A DNA stretch of 55,508 bases from JAHJDO01 sp964437505 (GTDB taxonomy: Bacteria; JAHJDO01). The stretch spans positions 1-55,508 of the forward strand of contig CAYTGU010000012.1 of the NCBI GenBank assembly GCA_964437505.1, in the 5' to 3' direction. A model generated the notes under the pieces. That model saw only the letters and a list, made by a program, of their open reading frames with translations, was not told where the DNA came from and searched no databases. Below are positions 43,759 through 52,836 of the stretch, piece by piece. The stretch's first letter is position 1; the number at the start of each line of letters is the position of its first letter. The position numbers and the translations under genes were made by a program.

Positions 43759-44432
43759 TGTCTGCCCTCCTCAAAGTGTTTATCTGCCATTCTTGTTATT
43801 CTATTTAGAACGCTCTCAAGTTCCTTGCCTTTTTCCAGTTTTTCCTCTTTTGAAGCATCTGATGGAACATAAACAGGAGAGCCAAAAGTTACTACAGCTT
43901 TGGTAAAGGGATGTGGAAGTACAAACCTATCCCAGCTATTAAGTCTTGTGTTTCTGGATGTATTGAAGGTCATGGGAACTACTGGACATCCTGACTCGGC
44001 TGCTATATGAATGACTCCCTGCTGTACCTTTTCAGCCGGGCCTCTTGGCCCGTCCGGCGTTATTCCCATATCAAAACCTTCTGATAACCTTTTAAGTATC
44101 TCTTCATGAGCATTTTTTTCATAATGCCTGCTGGATCCTCTGATAGCAGAATATCCGAATTTTCTAATAACCCTTGCTATAAATTCTCCGTCCCTGCTAG
44201 AACTTATTAAGACACATATATTTCTACCGCCTAACTTGTACCTGTAATAATACACAGTTAAAAACAACCTGCTGTGCCATGTAGTAAGTATGATATTTTT
44301 GCCTTCTCCTTTTAATTTTAAGTAATTTTCTTCTCCTCTGGTTTCAAAGACTATGCTTCTGCCAATGCCTCTAATCAATATCCATGCTAACCATGGGATT
44401 ACTCCTGACTTAAAAACCCTATGTACTCTCAT
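43755..44432 (-). CDS. DUF374 lysophospholipid acyltransferase-like protein
   Basis: A 225-residue protein with one N-terminal hydrophobic segment. ILTTWHSRLFL is in the place of the HxxxxD acyltransferase box, ISSSRDGEFIARVIRKFGY follows, and GITPDGPRGPAEKVQ is the family signature. It overlaps msbA by 4 bp and DUF3553 by 4 bp, in the lpxB-msbA block, so it likely adds an acyl chain to lipid A (LpxL-type role) or another envelope lipid. Confidence 0.88.
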   Translation of the reverse strand: MRVHRVFKSGVIPWLAWILIRGIGRSIVFETRGEENYLKLKGEGKNIILTTWHSRLFLTVYYYRYKLGGRNICVLISSSRDGEFIARVIRKFGYSAIRGSSRHYEKNAHEEILKRLSEGFDMGITPDGPRGPAEKVQQGVIHIAAESGCPVVPMTFNTSRNTRLNSWDRFVLPHPFTKAVVTFGSPVYVPSDASKEEKLEKGKELESVLNRITRMADKHFEEGRQ

Positions 44433-46258
44433 TTTTTAGCATCTGCGCGAAACTGAAGATCATACAATTTCTTGTACAGACCTCCTTTTGCGACAAGTTC
44501 TCCATGTGTGCCTGTTTCTATAATTCTTCCATCCTCAACTACTATAATTTTATCCGCATGCATAATAGTAGAAAGGCGATGCGCAATTACAAATGTAGTG
44601 CGATTGGTCATAAGATTGTCTATTGCCTTCTGGACCAGATATTCCGATTCAGTATCAAGTGCAGAGGTCGCTTCATCAAGTATAAGAATAGGAGGATTTT
44701 TAAGAATAGCTCTTGCAATGGCTATTCTCTGCGCTTCTCCTCCTGAAAGCTTTACTCCGCGATCGCCAATAACAGCATCATATCCTTCAGGCATTTCCAT
44801 TATAAACTCATGAGCAAGCGCAGCCTTAGCAGCTTCTTCTGCCTTTTTCGGAGAAACTTGTTTTTGGTGACCATAAGATATATTCTGTCTCACCGTATCA
44901 TTAAAGAGAACAGTCTCTTGCGTAACAATTCCCATTTGAGCACGAAGAGAGCATAATGAAAATTCTTTAATATCCGTTCCGTCTATTGTAATTTGTCCTG
45001 ATGTCGGATCATACAGCCGCGGAATGAGATTCGCTATAGTCGTTTTACCTGAACCGCTTGGTCCTACTACCGCAACAATCTCCCCGTGTTTAATATCAAA
45101 ACTGACATTCTCTAATACAATAACATCTTTATCATAAGAAAAGCTGACATTCTGAAATTCGATTTTATTCTTAAATGTATCCAATGTACGCGCATTGGGC
45201 AAATCAACAATCTCTGAGGGGCTATCCATCACATTGAAGATTCTTGATGAAGCTGCAAGCATAGACTGAATCGTATTATTGACTTTGCTTAATTTCTTTA
45301 CTGAACCGGGTATTCCACCTATAGCAACAGCAAATCCAATAAAGTAGCCAATAGTTAAATCACCTCTTATAACAGAGACGCCTCCCAGCCATACGGCAAG
45401 AGCAATTCCAAGCATACCTACAAACTCTGTAACAGAAGAAGTAACTGCTTGTATTCTTGTTCTCTTTATCTCTGTTTTGAAAACTCTCTCGTTTTCCTTG
45501 TTAAATCTTTCTGATTCGTAATGTTCCATAGAAAAAGCTTTAACAATTCTCATTGAGGAAAGACTTTCCTGCATCACTGAAAAAACGGATGCTCTTCTCT
45601 TTAAGGTAATGGATGTAACCTTGCGCATCTTTCTGCCGAATTTAATAATCGGATATATTGCAATAGGGAATATCAGAATAGATGCAATGGTTAATCTTGG
45701 ACTGAGTGCAAATGCCATTACTATGCGTGTCAGGATATTCAGAGGCTCCCTCATAACATCTCCAAAGAGCACGGTCATAGATTTTTTAACCTCTCCGACA
45801 TCATTTGAAATATGGCTCATAATAGCGCCTGATTTCTGCCTTGTGAAAAAGGATAAACTCATATGCTGAATATGCCTGTACAATTTATTTCTCAAATCCA
45901 AAGTTCCCTTAAGACCAGCGTATGTTATTAAATAACTTTGAGCAAAATAGGCAAATCCTTTCAAAATATAGATAAAAATTATAAATAAAACCAGTAGCCT
46001 CAACCATGTAAACACAGTAAATTCTGCTGTTAGTGGAGTTATAGCTATCTTATGCCCAAAGACTTCTCCCTTAAGAGTGAGAGGTATTGATGCATTTGAG
46101 GAGATATTATCTGTTGATAGGATATTATCCATAAAAACCACTATGCTTCCTATTGAGCCAACAGTACAGAATTGAAGAATGAACATACATATTATTGCCA
46201 ACAGTATTCTCTTCCAGTATGGTTTTATGAATTTTAGAATCCTTAAGTATTGATTCAT
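44429..46258 (-). CDS. msbA: Lipid A export ABC transporter/permease
   Basis: Half-transporter of 609 residues. Six membrane helices precede the ATPase: Walker A VGPSGSGKTTI, signature KLSGGEAQRIAIA, Walker B PILILDEATSALD and the H-loop VIAHRLST. It flips lipid A precursors across the inner membrane. It follows lpxB by 6 bp and overlaps the DUF374 gene by 4 bp, consistent with lipid A. Other lipid-linked substrates cannot be excluded. Confidence 0.9.
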   Translation of the reverse strand: MNQYLRILKFIKPYWKRILLAIICMFILQFCTVGSIGSIVVFMDNILSTDNISSNASIPLTLKGEVFGHKIAITPLTAEFTVFTWLRLLVLFIIFIYILKGFAYFAQSYLITYAGLKGTLDLRNKLYRHIQHMSLSFFTRQKSGAIMSHISNDVGEVKKSMTVLFGDVMREPLNILTRIVMAFALSPRLTIASILIFPIAIYPIIKFGRKMRKVTSITLKRRASVFSVMQESLSSMRIVKAFSMEHYESERFNKENERVFKTEIKRTRIQAVTSSVTEFVGMLGIALAVWLGGVSVIRGDLTIGYFIGFAVAIGGIPGSVKKLSKVNNTIQSMLAASSRIFNVMDSPSEIVDLPNARTLDTFKNKIEFQNVSFSYDKDVIVLENVSFDIKHGEIVAVVGPSGSGKTTIANLIPRLYDPTSGQITIDGTDIKEFSLCSLRAQMGIVTQETVLFNDTVRQNISYGHQKQVSPKKAEEAAKAALAHEFIMEMPEGYDAVIGDRGVKLSGGEAQRIAIARAILKNPPILILDEATSALDTESEYLVQKAIDNLMTNRTTFVIAHRLSTIMHADKIIVVEDGRIIETGTHGELVAKGGLYKKLYDLQFRADAKK

Positions 46259-46264
46259 GACTAT

Positions 46265-47392
46265 CTATTCCTCCAGCATCTGGTATATACTCTCTGCGGC
46301 TCTTTTGCTTGCACCCGGGCTTCCTAGTTGTTCTGTTATTCCGGATAATCTGTTTTTTATATCTCTCATTTTTTCGTTGCTATTCAGTATATCAAGAACA
46401 CATCTGCCAATATTCTCGGGATTTGCTTCTCCCTGCAGTAACTCAGGAACTATTCTTTCTCCGGCCATTATATTTACAAGTCCTATATGAGGAACACTCA
46501 AAAACGTTTTAAATATAAAGCTTGTAATTGGGGATGCTTTATAAACAACAATCATTGGCACATTCAGAAGCGCTGCTTCAAGTGTCACAGTTCCTGATGC
46601 CCCGATCAAGAGGTTACAACAGCTCATTCCATCATATGTTCTATTTTTAATAATCCTAATACTGATGTTCAGATTATGCAGAACTTGTTCAATATCTTTC
46701 TCATTTGTGTTTTCCGCACATAGCAGCACGAATTCTACATTAGGAATAGATTTTTTCATTATTTTTGCAGCCTGAACTAATGCAGGTAATATTCTCCTTA
46801 TCTCCTGTTTTCTGCTTCCCGGCAGTAAACCAACAACAGGTTTTCCTGTTATATCCAAACTTGTTAAGATTTCTTCTCTTGTACCGGAAGTTTTTACTAT
46901 GTCAAGTAAAGGATGTCCGACAAATTCTACAGGCACATTATGTCCTTTATAAAAATCTTTCTCAAAAGGGAGAATAACTATCATTTTATCTACACACGCT
47001 TTTACTGTTTTTATGCGCCCTTTCCCCCATGCCCATAGTTGAGGGCTGATGTAATAAGCAACCTTAATATTTCTCTTCTTTGCCTGTTTTGCCAATCTTA
47101 AATTGAAACCAGGATAGTCAATAAGAATAACTAGCTCAGGATGCTCCTTATCCATGATTTCACATAATTCATTGAACCGCCTTTTTATTTTAAATATTCC
47201 TCTAAATACTTCGCCTACCCCAACTATATCAAGGTCATCAATGTTGAATAGATTTTCAACGCCTGCACTGCGCATTCTATGTCCACCAATACCAATGAAT
47301 TTAATTGACGGATCTATTTTCTTCATATTTCTTACAAGATTACTTCCATGCAGGTCTCCTGATGTCTCTCCTGCAACAATCATTATTTTCAT
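46265..47392 (-). CDS. lpxB: Lipid-A-disaccharide synthase
   Basis: Glycosyltransferase (GT19) joining lipid X and UDP-2,3-diacylglucosamine. The 375-residue sequence opens IMIVAGETSGDLHGSNLV and has LVILIDYPGFNLRLAKQAK, YYISPQLWAWGKGRI and GLLPGSRKQEI, all diagnostic. It overlaps metG by 4 bp and precedes msbA. Together they show that the cell has an LPS outer membrane. Confidence 0.96.
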   Translation of the reverse strand: MKIMIVAGETSGDLHGSNLVRNMKKIDPSIKFIGIGGHRMRSAGVENLFNIDDLDIVGVGEVFRGIFKIKRRFNELCEIMDKEHPELVILIDYPGFNLRLAKQAKKRNIKVAYYISPQLWAWGKGRIKTVKACVDKMIVILPFEKDFYKGHNVPVEFVGHPLLDIVKTSGTREEILTSLDITGKPVVGLLPGSRKQEIRRILPALVQAAKIMKKSIPNVEFVLLCAENTNEKDIEQVLHNLNISIRIIKNRTYDGMSCCNLLIGASGTVTLEAALLNVPMIVVYKASPITSFIFKTFLSVPHIGLVNIMAGERIVPELLQGEANPENIGRCVLDILNSNEKMRDIKNRLSGITEQLGSPGASKRAAESIYQMLEE

Positions 47393-48918
47393 TGCTCTAT
47401 CCTTGGGAATAACGACTCTGGCTTATACATCAATTGTCCCGATGGTAATAGATTTAAATCCATCTCCTCTGTCTTCACAGAATCATATCCAAGATATTTG
47501 GCAAGTTTTAAAGAGATATTGGGCATTACAGGAGAAATAAAAATATTCATAATCCTGATAATATCACAGCATGTATACAGGATGCTTCCCAGCCGATCTC
47601 TTTGTCCCTCATTTTTTGCCAGCTTCCATGGCTCAGTTTTGTCAAAATATTGATTTGTGAGAGCTGAAATTTCCAAAAAGTTTTTTGCAATTTCGTGAAT
47701 CCGAAAACTATCAAGAGCCTTTTTTATTGAATCTACCTTTTCTCTTACCTTTTCTTGAAGAGCATGTTCAAGGTCTGTCAGCTTCATACATTCGGGCACC
47801 TTTCCGCCAAAATTCTTTATTGTGAAATTAATGACTCTGCTGACTAAATTACCAAAATTATTTGCCAGATGCGCGTTATAGCTTGTTATAAATGAATCAA
47901 GCCTAAAATCTGCATCCTTGCCAAAGACCATCTCGGATATCAGTAGAAACCTTAACCCATCAACACCAAAAATATTGACTAATTCTAAAGGGTTTACTAC
48001 GTTCCCAATTGACTTGCTCATTTTCATGCTTTTATTGTTCCAGTATCCGTGAACTACTAACTTCCGCACCGGCTCTAAACCAACAGCCTTAAGCATTGTA
48101 GGCCAGTACACAGCATGCGCCTTTAAAATATCCTTCCCAATAATATGATGTGAGTATTTCCAGTATGTCCTAAACAAGTCTCCATCAGGGTAACCTAAAG
48201 CAGAGATATAGTTAATTAAAGCATCAAACCAGACGTATGTTACATATTTTTTGTCGAATGGCAGCTCAATTCCCCAGTCCAACCTGTCCTTAGGACGCGA
48301 TATACACAAGTCCTTCAATGGCTCCTTCAAAAAGGACAATACTTCTTTTCTGTACTGTTCAGGGAATATAAAGTCATTGTGCTTATTTATATAATCTATG
48401 AGCCAATCCTGATAATTTGACATCTTAAAGAAATAATTACTTTCCTTAATTAAGGTTGGTTTTGTCCCATGCTCAGGACAATTACCATCAACTAGTTCTC
48501 TACCATCCAAAAATCTTTCACATCCAACGCAGTATAATCCTTCATATTCCGCAAAATATATTTCGCCATTATCATAAACTTTCCGGAGAATATCTTGAAC
48601 AATCCTATTATGGGAAGCGTCTGTTGTTCTTATGAATTGAGAATACTCTATATCCAATTTAGACCACATCTGCTTAAATTCTTCTGATATTTTATCCGCA
48701 AATTCTTTTGGGGATTTGCCATCTTTATTAGCTGCTTCAACTATTTTTTGTCCATGCTCATCAGTACCTGTGAGAAAATAAGTTTGAAAGCTAAATAGTT
48801 TTTTGTACCTGTTAATGATATCAGCAACTATTGTGCTATAGGAATGCCCAAGATGCGGGTGACTATTCACATAATAAAGAGGTGTTGTTATATAAAACAA
48901 CTTATTTTGTTTATCCAT
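47389..48918 (-). CDS. metG: Methionyl-tRNA synthetase
   Basis: Charges tRNA-Met. The HIGH-type box is HPHLGHSYST; TGTDEHGQKI, the zinc knuckle CVGCERFLDG and KMSKSIGN are present. The length of 509 residues is the short form without the C-terminal tRNA-binding domain. It heads the metG-lpxB-msbA operon. Confidence 0.97.
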   Translation of the reverse strand: MDKQNKLFYITTPLYYVNSHPHLGHSYSTIVADIINRYKKLFSFQTYFLTGTDEHGQKIVEAANKDGKSPKEFADKISEEFKQMWSKLDIEYSQFIRTTDASHNRIVQDILRKVYDNGEIYFAEYEGLYCVGCERFLDGRELVDGNCPEHGTKPTLIKESNYFFKMSNYQDWLIDYINKHNDFIFPEQYRKEVLSFLKEPLKDLCISRPKDRLDWGIELPFDKKYVTYVWFDALINYISALGYPDGDLFRTYWKYSHHIIGKDILKAHAVYWPTMLKAVGLEPVRKLVVHGYWNNKSMKMSKSIGNVVNPLELVNIFGVDGLRFLLISEMVFGKDADFRLDSFITSYNAHLANNFGNLVSRVINFTIKNFGGKVPECMKLTDLEHALQEKVREKVDSIKKALDSFRIHEIAKNFLEISALTNQYFDKTEPWKLAKNEGQRDRLGSILYTCCDIIRIMNIFISPVMPNISLKLAKYLGYDSVKTEEMDLNLLPSGQLMYKPESLFPRIEQ

Positions 48919-48989
48919 AGTTAGTTAATATAGCATATTTGTGTTAATTTTTAAACAGCGGGGAAATTGTATATTCTGGCGGTTACAAT

Positions 48990-49697
48990 CTATTTCGGGA
49001 TGTGATAAATGGGAATAGTAGTATTTCTCCCTGACTTAACAACAATTCCTCCAAGCTCAGAGGAAAATATTCTTTTTATGTTTTGATCTGGTTTGCTTTT
49101 GTCTATTACTTCTCTTAAGACAAAATCTGCATTCCTGATTGCTTTCCAATCTTCATCAAAGTTCTTGAATGTATAGATATCAAACCTTCGGAATGCGAAA
49201 TTCTTTCCCATAGAAGTTTTTCTGCTTCTGTGTTTTTCAACAAGCACTTTTGCAATATTGATATTCCCCTGAAACATTATCACTTTTTTTGAATCATAAA
49301 AGTCTTTTTCCTCTTCTATTTTTTTATTAATTGCACTTTTCTCAAATAAGCTCAAAGGAACGCCATTCCCAGCCACCCTAAGATTCACTCCTTCAATGAC
49401 TCCATCATGTGTTATTACAGAAATATCATAGGTTCCAGAAGGGATGGTTTTTACAGAGAATCTGCCTGTAGTTTTATCGAAATCGACTTTATATCTATTT
49501 TTCTTACCAGCTTTGTTAAAAGGCCCTGTTGCTCTAACCAATGCGTATATACTGACTACTTTCTCTTTTTGTTCTATCGTTCCTGATATTGAGCCAGTAG
49601 TTTGTGCGAAACTAGTTCTAATTAATAATAGAGACAATAAAATAGAAGCTAGAATTATTTTACATTGATTATTGCTTTTTAAAATGATCATAGCCAA
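48990..49697 (-). CDS. Secreted protein with carboxypeptidase regulatory-like domain
   Basis: A 235-residue exported protein. The signal peptide (ASILLSLLLIRTSFA) is followed by GSISGTIEQKEKVVSIYALV, FDKTTGRFSVKTIPSGTYDI and NLRVAGNGVPLSLFE, a CarboxypepD_reg-like beta-sandwich. The C-terminal half is unique. The gene overlaps thiL by 28 bp and is last in the thiamine operon. A link to thiamine is not evident. Confidence 0.75.
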   Translation of the reverse strand: MAMIILKSNNQCKIILASILLSLLLIRTSFAQTTGSISGTIEQKEKVVSIYALVRATGPFNKAGKKNRYKVDFDKTTGRFSVKTIPSGTYDISVITHDGVIEGVNLRVAGNGVPLSLFEKSAINKKIEEEKDFYDSKKVIMFQGNINIAKVLVEKHRSRKTSMGKNFAFRRFDIYTFKNFDEDWKAIRNADFVLREVIDKSKPDQNIKRIFSSELGGIVVKSGRNTTIPIYHIPK

Positions 49698-50613
49698 ATT
49701 TAGTAAGTTTTGTTAATCGGTCATCTTTTCTGAGGTAAACACCACTTCCTTTTGTAATCTCTCCTACACAATACCCGTATGCGGTTTTGCTTCTTTCTTT
49801 TGAGACAGTATAAACAAGTTCAAAATCCTCTCCTCCATATAGAGCAAAATCTAAGGCGCTTTTCCCACAAGCTTGAGCAGCCATATGAGTCTGGTCATCT
49901 ATGGGAACTTTATCTGCATATATGATAGCTTTGCATTTACTTTGCTCGGATATATTTCTAATTTCGGAAGCAAGTCCGTCGCTTATATCTTCCATTGCAT
50001 TAGCATAACCTGCAATTTCGTATGATACATCCAGCCTTGATTGGGGAGTAGTGTGATATTTTTTAGTCATTTCAAATCCTTTTATTCCTTTCCTAAAAAG
50101 ATGCAAGCCTGCTGTTGATGCGCCGAGAGATCCTGTTACAAATACAAGGTCTCCCACCTTTGCGTCTTTTCTCATGCAAAGATGTTTTTTATCTGTTTCG
50201 CCTATTAAAGTTATGGTAATAACATTCGTATCTCCATGCGTAGTATCTCCTCCAATTATATCAACATTATGCTTCTTACATCTTTCTCTCATTCCCTTGT
50301 ATATCTCCTCAACCATGTACATTGTTGAATCGGATTTTAATACAAGTGAAACCAATACATAGAGAGGTTTCCCTCCCATTGCGGCGATATCGGACAAATT
50401 ACTTTCAATGGCCTTTATGCCAATCTGTTCTGGAGTAAAATAGGAAAAAGAAAAATGATCCTCTTCAACAATAGTATCTGTTGTTAATAAAAGAAACTTG
50501 TTTCCGTTTTTTATTACAGCGGCATCGTCTCCTATGCCGCAGATTACTTCTTCTCTTATCGGACGAGCAGAAATATGTTTTATTAAATCAAACTCTCCGC
50601 TAAGCTTTTTCAT
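49669..50613 (-). CDS. thiL: Thiamine-monophosphate kinase
   Basis: Makes TPP from thiamine phosphate. CGIGDDAAVIK, TTDTIVEEDHFSF, SNLSDIAAMGGKPLYVLVSL and AMEDISDGLASEI are the PurM-like kinase motifs. It overlaps thiC by 14 bp and the secreted-protein gene by 28 bp, and is under the TPP riboswitch upstream of thi4. No thiE or thiD is nearby. Confidence 0.95.
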   Translation of the reverse strand: MKKLSGEFDLIKHISARPIREEVICGIGDDAAVIKNGNKFLLLTTDTIVEEDHFSFSYFTPEQIGIKAIESNLSDIAAMGGKPLYVLVSLVLKSDSTMYMVEEIYKGMRERCKKHNVDIIGGDTTHGDTNVITITLIGETDKKHLCMRKDAKVGDLVFVTGSLGASTAGLHLFRKGIKGFEMTKKYHTTPQSRLDVSYEIAGYANAMEDISDGLASEIRNISEQSKCKAIIYADKVPIDDQTHMAAQACGKSALDFALYGGEDFELVYTVSKERSKTAYGYCVGEITKGSGVYLRKDDRLTKLTKFGYDHFKKQ

Positions 50614-51856
50614 TCCAGTCCTTCATTACACAAAACTCTCCACACATTGTGCATTCTTCATCTTTATCTATTTTGCTGCGTTCTCTATACTTTCTTGCCT
50701 TTTCGGGATCTACGGAAAGAGATATCATGCTTTCCCAATCAAGTTTTTTCCTGCTTACAGACATTTTTCTATCCCAGTCCAGGGCTTTTTTATATCCTCT
50801 TGCCACATCTGCTGCATGTGCAGCTATCTTCGTGGCAATTACTCCTTCTTTTACGTCGTCTTCTGACGGCAGGCTCAAGTGTTCTGCTGGAGTAACGTAG
50901 CATAGAAAAGACGCTCCATAATATGCAGCAAGAGTCCCTCCTATTGCGCATGTTATATGATCGTAACCCGGGGCAACATCTGTTACAAGCGGACCAAGAA
51001 CATAAAACGGTGCATTCTTGCAGTATTTTTTTTGAAGCTTCATATTTTTCTCAATCTGATTCAATGGAACATGTCCGGGTCCTTCTATTATTACCTGAAC
51101 CTCTCTTTCTTGAGCTCTTTCAGCCAGTATGCCGAGATTTTTAAGTTCTTTTATCTGCGCTTTATCTGTTGCGTCTGCAATACATCCGGGCCTCAGTCCG
51201 TCTCCAAGACTCAGGGTCATATCATATTCCTTTGCTATGTCCAAGACTTCATCATAATATTCAAATAGCGGATTTTCTTTTTGATGGTGTTGCATCCACC
51301 TCATTATGAAAGTTCCTCCTCTTGACACAACGCCAGTTATCCTGTTTTTCAGCAGAGGAATGCAATCTCTTGTAAAGCCACAGTGAACAGTTATAAAATC
51401 TACTCCCTGCTCGCCGTGTATTCGAATCGTGTTTAATATGTCTTCTTTGCTTATTTTTGCAACATACTTCTTTTCTACCATTACCTGATAAACAGGAACA
51501 GTTCCTACAGGGACACTTGATTCTTTAATAACTGTCCTGCGAATCTTATTCAGATCGCCTCCTGTGCTTAAATCCATGACTGCGTCAGCCCCGGATTTAA
51601 TTGCAATATAGAGTTTCCTTAACTCTTTTTTTATATCCGCATCCTTTGGAGATGTGCCTATATTTGCATTCACTTTTACAGATAAGCCTGAACCAATACC
51701 TATTGGAGAGAATTTATGCTTTTTGCTTTTAGGAATAACTATTTCTCCGGCAGCAATTCTTTGAACTAGCTTATTTGTCTCTATTCCTTCTTTTTCAGCT
51801 ACTATTTCTATGTCTTTTGTAATGATATGTTTTTTTGCCGATTCAAGTAATGTCAT
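50600..51856 (-). CDS. thiC: Phosphomethylpyrimidine synthase
   Basis: Radical SAM enzyme converting AIR to the HMP-P pyrimidine. DFITVHCGFTRDCI, SRGGTFIMRWMQHHQKENPL, DGLRPGCIADATDKAQ and VIIEGPGHVPLNQIEKNM carry the substrate residues. The late CTMCGEFC (CxxCxxxxC) binds the 4Fe-4S cluster. At 418 residues it is the short bacterial form. It overlaps thi4 by 4 bp. Confidence 0.96.
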   Translation of the reverse strand: MTLLESAKKHIITKDIEIVAEKEGIETNKLVQRIAAGEIVIPKSKKHKFSPIGIGSGLSVKVNANIGTSPKDADIKKELRKLYIAIKSGADAVMDLSTGGDLNKIRRTVIKESSVPVGTVPVYQVMVEKKYVAKISKEDILNTIRIHGEQGVDFITVHCGFTRDCIPLLKNRITGVVSRGGTFIMRWMQHHQKENPLFEYYDEVLDIAKEYDMTLSLGDGLRPGCIADATDKAQIKELKNLGILAERAQEREVQVIIEGPGHVPLNQIEKNMKLQKKYCKNAPFYVLGPLVTDVAPGYDHITCAIGGTLAAYYGASFLCYVTPAEHLSLPSEDDVKEGVIATKIAAHAADVARGYKKALDWDRKMSVSRKKLDWESMISLSVDPEKARKYRERSKIDKDEECTMCGEFCVMKDWNEKA

Positions 51857-52635
51857 TTATTTTCCCTCAGCTTTTTAATTATTATCTCCGATGCTCTTTT
51901 GCCTGATAGCAGCATTCCACCGAAAATAGGTCCCATTCTGGGTCCTCCGAAGGCTGCATTTGCTGCCATGCCAACTACAAATAAACCGGGATATATTTCT
52001 TTTGTATTTTTTATTGTATCTTTTTCCGCTTTATCTGCATTCATGGGCATTTCTCCCATTATTTTACCTGTCTTTGTTCTTAATTTTGCTACTGCTTTTT
52101 TCTCAAGCACAGTCAATACTTCAAGTGGATGCCCTGTTGCCTCTATGGCGTATTTGCTTTTAACAGTTAAAGGATCAACATGCAGATTAGCAATTTCTGT
52201 TGTAGACCAGTTAATGACAAATCCTTTTACAGTATTGTTAATAATCATTGTATCCTCTACAGATATACAGTTAAATATTTTTACACCTGCAGACATTGCT
52301 TTTGCCAGAAGTTTTGACATTGCCTCAACCGAATCAGCCACATAATAATTCTTTTGATACTCTTTATATGAAATATCAAACTCATCAAGAACACTTAGAG
52401 CGTTTGCCTGCACAACAATCTGGTTGAACATCATACCTCCTCCCCACATACCTCCGCCGGGTGAGAGTTTTCTTTCGAATATTGCAACATGCAATCCTTT
52501 TCTTGCCATATAATAGGAAGCTACTATGCCTGCAGGCCCTGCGCCTGCGATTGCAACATCAAGATTCAGACAATCTATAAGCTTTTTATTGTATGTTTCC
52601 AGTATAGCTTTTGAGATTATTGTTTCATCCAGCAT
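51853..52635 (-). CDS. thi4: Sulfide-dependent thiazole synthase, Thi4 family
   Basis: Makes the thiazole of thiamine from NAD+ and glycine. The 260-residue FAD-type fold has VAIAGAGPAGIVASYYMARK and SPGGGMWGGGMMFN, and ends PGLFVVGMAANAAFGGPRMG. Where yeast Thi4 has its sulfur-donating Cys, this has His (ANLHVDPL), as in the archaeal catalytic enzyme that uses free sulfide. The TPP riboswitch lies directly upstream. First gene of thi4-thiC-thiL. It replaces the ThiG/ThiS route, none of which is visible. Confidence 0.94.
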   Translation of the reverse strand: MLDETIISKAILETYNKKLIDCLNLDVAIAGAGPAGIVASYYMARKGLHVAIFERKLSPGGGMWGGGMMFNQIVVQANALSVLDEFDISYKEYQKNYYVADSVEAMSKLLAKAMSAGVKIFNCISVEDTMIINNTVKGFVINWSTTEIANLHVDPLTVKSKYAIEATGHPLEVLTVLEKKAVAKLRTKTGKIMGEMPMNADKAEKDTIKNTKEIYPGLFVVGMAANAAFGGPRMGPIFGGMLLSGKRASEIIIKKLRENK

Positions 52636-52675
52636 CTTTCCATCCTCCAGGTTATATTATAACTTTTAATTACAT

Positions 52676-52704
52676 AAAAAAATCTGCTCCGCAAAGGAAC
52701 AGAT
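52676..52704 (-). terminator. Terminator downstream of the TPP riboswitch
   Basis: On the minus strand AUCUGUUCC pairs with GGAGCAGAU (9 bp with one wobble) across a 5-base loop and is followed by seven U. It lies between the aptamer and the thi4 start, so ligand binding likely favours this terminator and shuts off the operon. Confidence 0.85.
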
Positions 52705-52723
52705 AAAAACTAATTCCAATTTA

Positions 52724-52813
52724 TTTTCCGTTCCCTACGCGGGTATTATCCCAACAGGTTCAAGGGGTCTTCCGAACACTTTCGGAACTCTCAGCTCTAA
52801 TGCTCCCCCAGAT
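52724..52813 (-). ncRNA. TPP riboswitch (THI element)
   Basis: The minus strand carries the THI consensus: GGGGGAGC, GCTGAGAG, GACCCCTTGAACCTG, GGATAAT and GCGTAGGGAAC in correct order and spacing, with the variable P3-type hairpin (TTCCGAAAGTGTTCGGAA). It precedes thi4-thiC-thiL, whose product is TPP. A terminator follows at 52676-52704. Confidence 0.95.
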
Positions 52814-52836
52814 TCTTTATTATAACTCTTTTATGG

